Origin: Gammaproteobacteria bacterium | GTDB taxonomy: Bacteria > Pseudomonadota > Gammaproteobacteria > Steroidobacterales > UBA11654 | Length of the DNA: 9,877 bases | NCBI GenBank assembly: GCA_012965065.1 | Contig: DTSX01000051.1 | Span: 1 to 9,877, forward strand | Direction: 5' to 3' | Notes under the pieces: generated by a model | Database searches by the model: none | The model's input: only the letters and a program-made list of their open reading frames with translations | Told to the model about the DNA's origin: nothing | Shown here: positions 6,676 to 9,877 of the stretch, piece by piece | How the letters are laid out: every line of letters starts with the position of its first letter | Position numbering within the stretch: position 1 is the stretch's first letter | Program-made: the position numbers and the translations under genes

Positions 6676-7473
6676 TCATTTTTTTTGGTAATACCCCAAG
6701 TAAGTCTCCCAAGCTATTCTTTGTAATTTTTCTCTTACTCCTTTTTCTATACCGAATTTGTAGGTATTGCCAACAGGCGATGCTTGAAAAATAGAGGCAT
6801 AGATTGTGGCAGCGGCTAAATAGGTTCCCTCTCTACTTGGATGCTTGTCATCTGCGTATAAATCTATTTCGGGGTGTGATTGCATTGATCTTGAGAATGC
6901 AAGTCCAGCTGGAATAATTAGAAGCTTGTTCTCATTTCCAGCAACGGTGTATTCCTGCGCAATAGCCTCGATCATTGATGGTTGGCTTTTATAAGCCCAG
7001 GTCATCATCAGGACAGGTTCAATGTTGTGATTTCTCAGTGTTAGTGCATGTTGCTTCACGTATTTGTGAAAGTCTGAGGAGAGTTCAGGGTGAATGGGAC
7101 ACTGGCTGCAGTCTTGCATAATTGCAATGTCATAACTGCGGTCTTTGAAAGGCTCAATTTTATTTTGACTGTTAAACTTAAAGGCCCCAGCATTTGGGTT
7201 GTTTACATAAGACTCCACATCATGCCAACTCAGTGCTGAGCCGTTAATGTAAAACGTTCTTGCCTTGATGTTTATGGTGTTGTTGTTTATTGAATTGTGT
7301 ATCCCCAATAGAGGTTTATGCATGCTGTTGTTGTAGTACATAAAGCTATTACCAATCAGGAGAAAGGATTTGGGATCGTCCGAGAAGGGCATTCTTACAA
7401 TTGGCTCCTCATGTGCATAAGCAGCGTTAACGGCGAAAATGGCAAGTAATATTTGCAGAAGTATGTTTTTCAT
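6676..7473 (-). CDS. Secreted SGNH/DUF4886-like hydrolase-family protein
   Basis: This protein has a cleavable Sec signal peptide (hydrophobic core ILLQILLAIFAV, probable cleavage after AYA). The SGNH landmarks occur in order: block I LLIGNSFMYYN, with the candidate nucleophile Ser in GNS; a downstream Gly in NGSALSWH; IAIMQDCS, where Gln stands in the block III position as in DUF4886-like members; and the terminal DDKHPSREGTYLAA, with the Asp-x-x-His dyad and the family's HPS..G.YLAA pattern. This set supports an esterase/lipase-type fold acting in the periplasm or outside the cell, perhaps deacetylating carbohydrate, but the substrate is unknown. I chose ATG at 7473 (265 residues, MKN start typical of signal peptides). 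An in-frame GTG at 7479 would add two residues. No ribosome-binding site is visible. It is divergent from the TonB-dependent receptor gene, which may share its substrate. Confidence 0.78.
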   Translation of the reverse strand: MKNILLQILLAIFAVNAAYAHEEPIVRMPFSDDPKSFLLIGNSFMYYNNSMHKPLLGIHNSINNNTINIKARTFYINGSALSWHDVESYVNNPNAGAFKFNSQNKIEPFKDRSYDIAIMQDCSQCPIHPELSSDFHKYVKQHALTLRNHNIEPVLMMTWAYKSQPSMIEAIAQEYTVAGNENKLLIIPAGLAFSRSMQSHPEIDLYADDKHPSREGTYLAAATIYASIFQASPVGNTYKFGIEKGVREKLQRIAWETYLGYYQKK

Positions 7474-7479
7474 AACCAC

Positions 7480-7485
7480 ATTATA
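7480..7485 (-). promoter_or_regulatory. Candidate -10 box for the SGNH gene and minus-strand cluster
   Basis: A perfect TATAAT is read leftward at 7485-7480. Transcription would be expected to start about 7 bases downstream, at or beside the ATG at 7473, giving a leaderless mRNA. No convincing -35 hexamer sits 16-18 bases upstream (AAAATT occupies the 17-base position), so the promoter call rests on the -10 box and its placement. Confidence 0.45.
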
Positions 7486-7550
7486 TTCAAAAGAAAAGAG
7501 GTAATTTTAAGGGAAAGGTTTTGCTAATTACAGCTGCTTTTTGGTACGGT

Positions 7551-7570
7551 AAGGATCATAAAGGATCATA
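7551..7570 (+). repeat. Two perfect tandem copies of a 10-bp unit before the TonB receptor gene
   Basis: AAGGATCATA occurs twice head to tail and is followed directly by AGATC, so three GATC tetramers fall at 7554, 7564 and 7572. The block lies between the divergent start codons and ends 12 bases before the receptor's ribosome-binding site. A one-helical-turn period would place protein contacts on the same DNA face. It does not look like a Fur box. A role as operator is possible but not shown. Confidence 0.8.
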
Positions 7571-7582
7571 AGATCTAACTTT

Positions 7583-7587
7583 GGAGG
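7583..7587 (+). promoter_or_regulatory. Strong ribosome-binding site of the TonB-dependent receptor
   Basis: GGAGG is spaced 7 bases from the ATG at 7595. It is the strongest ribosome-binding site in the window and fixes the receptor start at the beginning of a signal peptide. Confidence 0.85.
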
Positions 7588-7594
7588 AAAAGTT

Positions 7595-9877
7595 ATGAAA
7601 ATTGTTATACCAAATCTGACAATCAAACTAGCTTCGGTTGCACTTATTTTTACTTATTCATCTATTCATGCACAGGAAGATATAGCAGATTCTGGGCAGG
7701 AAGTTGAAGAAATCACCGTAACAGGCAGTCAAATCAAAGGCGCCAAAATTACCGGTTCTTTGCCGGTTTCAGTTCTGGATTTTACAGACATCGATACTCT
7801 TGGAGTGGATGGTGGAGACGAACTGCTTGATAACGTGGTTGAAAATGGCATGAACCTGTTTAATGAAACGGAGAATGCCTCCGGTGGAGTGAACTCGGCC
7901 AGAGGAGATATGGGTGCCTACAACCTGAGAAACATGGGTACGGGCAACACCCTAACGTTATTAAACGGCAGACGATTGGTTAACTCACCGGGATATCAGA
8001 CTGAATTAATTGGTGGAGATTATGTTCCAGCAATGACAGTGAACTCCAACTTGATTCCTATCTATGGTCTTGAAAGGATGGAAATTCTAAGAGACGGTGC
8101 GTCAGCTATTTACGGCGCAGACGCGGTGGCGGGAGTTGTTAACAACGTTATGCAATCAGACTATGAGGGGTTTCTCTTTAGAGTCAAACAAAATTCCTAC
8201 GATCACTTTGATGCCAATGATACAACCGTTAGCATCAAATTCGGTAAAAACCTCAATGGCGGTAGAACCAATATCAGCGTCTTCGCTGATTACTACAACA
8301 GAGAAAGAATCATGGCTTCTGAAGATGCAAGATGGGGTGATTCAGACCACAGGAAATGGACCACTTGCGACTTGCCTGAAGGCGTAGAAGACATGGGCCG
8401 TTGTTTAGCTGATGGCAATCCTTGGGCAGGGAGTACCAGTTTTAGAAACCTCAGCACCAACTCTTTGTACGGTCAATTTGATATGGTCTCAAGCAGTGAA
8501 CATGGAAGCAGTCATCCGTACAACCATGTATTTACCGACTCCAATGGTGAATTCGAGGTCTTTCCTCTGGGCGACGCACGCTGCAGCAATCGCTCAAGCC
8601 AGGGTGGTGAAGTATTTGATACCGGTTACGGCACATGTATCGCACAAGACGGCAATGGCGTTGAGCGTTTCAACCTTTGGGGGGACACGGACTACAGATC
8701 AGCACTGGAAAGATACAATGTTTTTGTCTTTATCAACCACGAAATGGATAACGGGCTTGAAACATTTACCGAGATTGGAATTTACGGTTCGGATTCAAAT
8801 TTAACCCGACATCCTTCTTATGCTTTTTCTTCTTCAAAACACAGAGTGGGTCCTGATAATTATTGGCTTAATCAAATGACCCTTGATGATGGCACAGCAC
8901 TTTTTGCTGGACATGAGTTGTGGATTGACAACTACCGTTATGCAGAACTATACCGCAAGATAGATGTTAAGAAGACAACCTACAGAATTTTACAAGGAAT
9001 CAGAGGTTCAAATGAAGACTGGGATTGGGAAGCCGCTTTTTTGAATTCTAGAGCGACTGCTGATGATTGGACTCACAACAGGTTGTCAAACAACCTGATC
9101 AAAGAATCTCTTTGGGATCCTACCCCGGCTGCTTACAATCCTTTCAAAGCTGGAGACCCTGAAGGTCTTGAACGATCTGTTGTTTCTGCATACAGATTTG
9201 GGACCAGCGAACTCACAATGCTTGATTTTAAAACCTCAAACAATGAAATCGCGCAGCTGCCTGCAGGTCCTCTAGGTCTGTTAATAGGTTTTGAGTACAG
9301 GTATGAAAAGGTTATGGACGACAGAGACCCTAGACTCGATGGAACCATCGCTTACACGGATTACGAAGGCGATACCTATCCATTAGTATCGGATGTTCTG
9401 AACTCGAGCCCGACAGGAGATGTTGGCGGTTCTCACCGTGTAAAATCTTTCTTTACCGAGTTGCAAATACCTCTAGCACCAACTGCCAATGCGCAATTGG
9501 CTCTGCGGTATGAAGATTCCACTAGCGTGGATAGTGCTCTGGTTGGAAAGTTTGCCGTTGGTTGGGATGTAAATGACATATTTAAGTTCAGAGCCTCAAT
9601 CTCAACTGCTTACAGGGCTCCAAATATTATTCAAGTCAACGAAAAAATAGTTGTACGAACTGGAACCAGGAATGACTATAGCTTCTATCGATTACAGCAA
9701 GCGAATGGGATATCCACATCCAGCTCAAATTTGGATTCCCGTTATTCTATGCAGAGACAAGCAACGGGAGCTGAGAATCTTAAGTCTGAAGAGTCCGACA
9801 ATACCTCCGTTGGATTCGTTCTTACCCCTGTTGATGGTCTTACGATCACAGCCGATTATTGGACCATTGAAAAAGAG
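7595..9877 (+). CDS. TonB-dependent outer-membrane receptor, 3' end beyond the window
   Basis: The frame is open for 761 codons to the right edge, so the C-terminus is missing. Full-length relatives are commonly 850-1000 residues. The signal peptide spans residues 1-26 (cleavage after IHA). A TonB-box-like EEITVTG at 38-44 is followed by the plug domain, with NTLTLLNGRRLV at 118-129 and the hallmark RMEILRDGASAIYGADAVAGVVN at 161-183. From about residue 190 the protein is beta-barrel-like, with alternating strands and long polar loops, and barrel segments such as FRASISTAYRAPNI occur late. Four cysteines (258, 270, 330, 348) lie in one predicted large surface region and could form disulfides. 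Its role is TonB/proton-motive-force-driven uptake of a bulky solute across the outer membrane. This plug variant is common among marine and carbohydrate-type receptors, but the ligand (glycan, peptide, siderophore or other) is unknown. Confidence 0.93.
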   Translation, partial: MKIVIPNLTIKLASVALIFTYSSIHAQEDIADSGQEVEEITVTGSQIKGAKITGSLPVSVLDFTDIDTLGVDGGDELLDNVVENGMNLFNETENASGGVNSARGDMGAYNLRNMGTGNTLTLLNGRRLVNSPGYQTELIGGDYVPAMTVNSNLIPIYGLERMEILRDGASAIYGADAVAGVVNNVMQSDYEGFLFRVKQNSYDHFDANDTTVSIKFGKNLNGGRTNISVFADYYNRERIMASEDARWGDSDHRKWTTCDLPEGVEDMGRCLADGNPWAGSTSFRNLSTNSLYGQFDMVSSSEHGSSHPYNHVFTDSNGEFEVFPLGDARCSNRSSQGGEVFDTGYGTCIAQDGNGVERFNLWGDTDYRSALERYNVFVFINHEMDNGLETFTEIGIYGSDSNLTRHPSYAFSSSKHRVGPDNYWLNQMTLDDGTALFAGHELWIDNYRYAELYRKIDVKKTTYRILQGIRGSNEDWDWEAAFLNSRATADDWTHNRLSNNLIKESLWDPTPAAYNPFKAGDPEGLERSVVSAYRFGTSELTMLDFKTSNNEIAQLPAGPLGLLIGFEYRYEKVMDDRDPRLDGTIAYTDYEGDTYPLVSDVLNSSPTGDVGGSHRVKSFFTELQIPLAPTANAQLALRYEDSTSVDSALVGKFAVGWDVNDIFKFRASISTAYRAPNIIQVNEKIVVRTGTRNDYSFYRLQQANGISTSSSNLDSRYSMQRQATGAENLKSEESDNTSVGFVLTPVDGLTITADYWTIEKE

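Larger units (their letters stand above)
7474..7594. promoter_or_regulatory. Divergent intergenic control region
   Basis: This is the only sizeable gap in the window, about 120 bases between divergent start codons. It holds the leftward TATAAT, the 10-bp tandem repeat with three GATC sites, the CAGCTG palindrome at 7531-7536, and the receptor's ribosome-binding site. For rightward transcription only a weak pair is visible: TTGCTA at 7521-7526 and TACGGT at 7545-7550, spaced 18 bases. I would not rely on it. Confidence 0.6.

Noticed and set aside
8097..8804. Open frames at 8097-8387 and 8412-8804 as small genes
   Set aside because: Both lie out of frame inside the continuous 761-codon TonB receptor frame, have no recognisable domains and no ribosome-binding sites.

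Overview
This window looks like a stretch of chromosome from a Gram-negative, probably aquatic or marine gammaproteobacterium. The clues are a TonB-dependent outer-membrane receptor, two sodium-coupled transporter families, a DUF4212/VC_2705-type symporter pair, secreted enzymes with Sec signal peptides, moderately AT-leaning base composition and very tight gene packing. The lineage is an inference from gene content; there is no rRNA or other phylogenetic marker. I see no tRNA, rRNA, CRISPR array, insertion sequence or phage gene. The longest gap between genes is about 120 bases.

Layout: (1) 22-2848, plus strand: a compact three-gene operon encoding the DUF4212 small subunit, the large VC_2705-type sodium/solute symporter, and a DUF1295 membrane protein of the steroid 5-alpha-reductase fold. 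The gaps are 3 and 4 bases, and ribosome-binding sites lie inside the preceding genes. (2) 2842-7473, minus strand, read right to left: a secreted SGNH/DUF4886-like protein, a DASS (SLC13) sodium/carboxylate-type symporter, a LOG-family nucleotide phosphoribohydrolase, and a periplasmic gamma-glutamyltransferase. The gaps are 57, 25 and 8 bases, so some or all of these genes are probably co-transcribed. The gamma-glutamyltransferase and DUF1295 genes converge and overlap by 7 bp. (3) 7474-7594: a divergent control region with a consensus -10 box facing left and a 10-bp tandem repeat facing right. (4) 7595 to the right edge: a TonB-dependent receptor gene whose frame stays open for 761 codons and leaves the window unfinished.

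Together the genes suggest scavenging of dissolved organic matter. The receptor would take substrates across the outer membrane, the secreted SGNH protein and gamma-glutamyltransferase would trim them in the periplasm, and the SSS and DASS carriers would import small carboxylates or related solutes with sodium. This link is inferred from content and proximity; no single substrate can be read from the sequence.

I do not see a clearly new multi-gene system. The best leads are three GATC sites in 22 bp, built on a tandem repeat just before the receptor's ribosome-binding site (possible Dam-dependent or slippage-based switching); altered residues at both SNT ion/substrate motifs of the DASS carrier; an EF-hand-like loop in the large soluble insertion of the SSS carrier; and a probable leaderless start for the SGNH gene.
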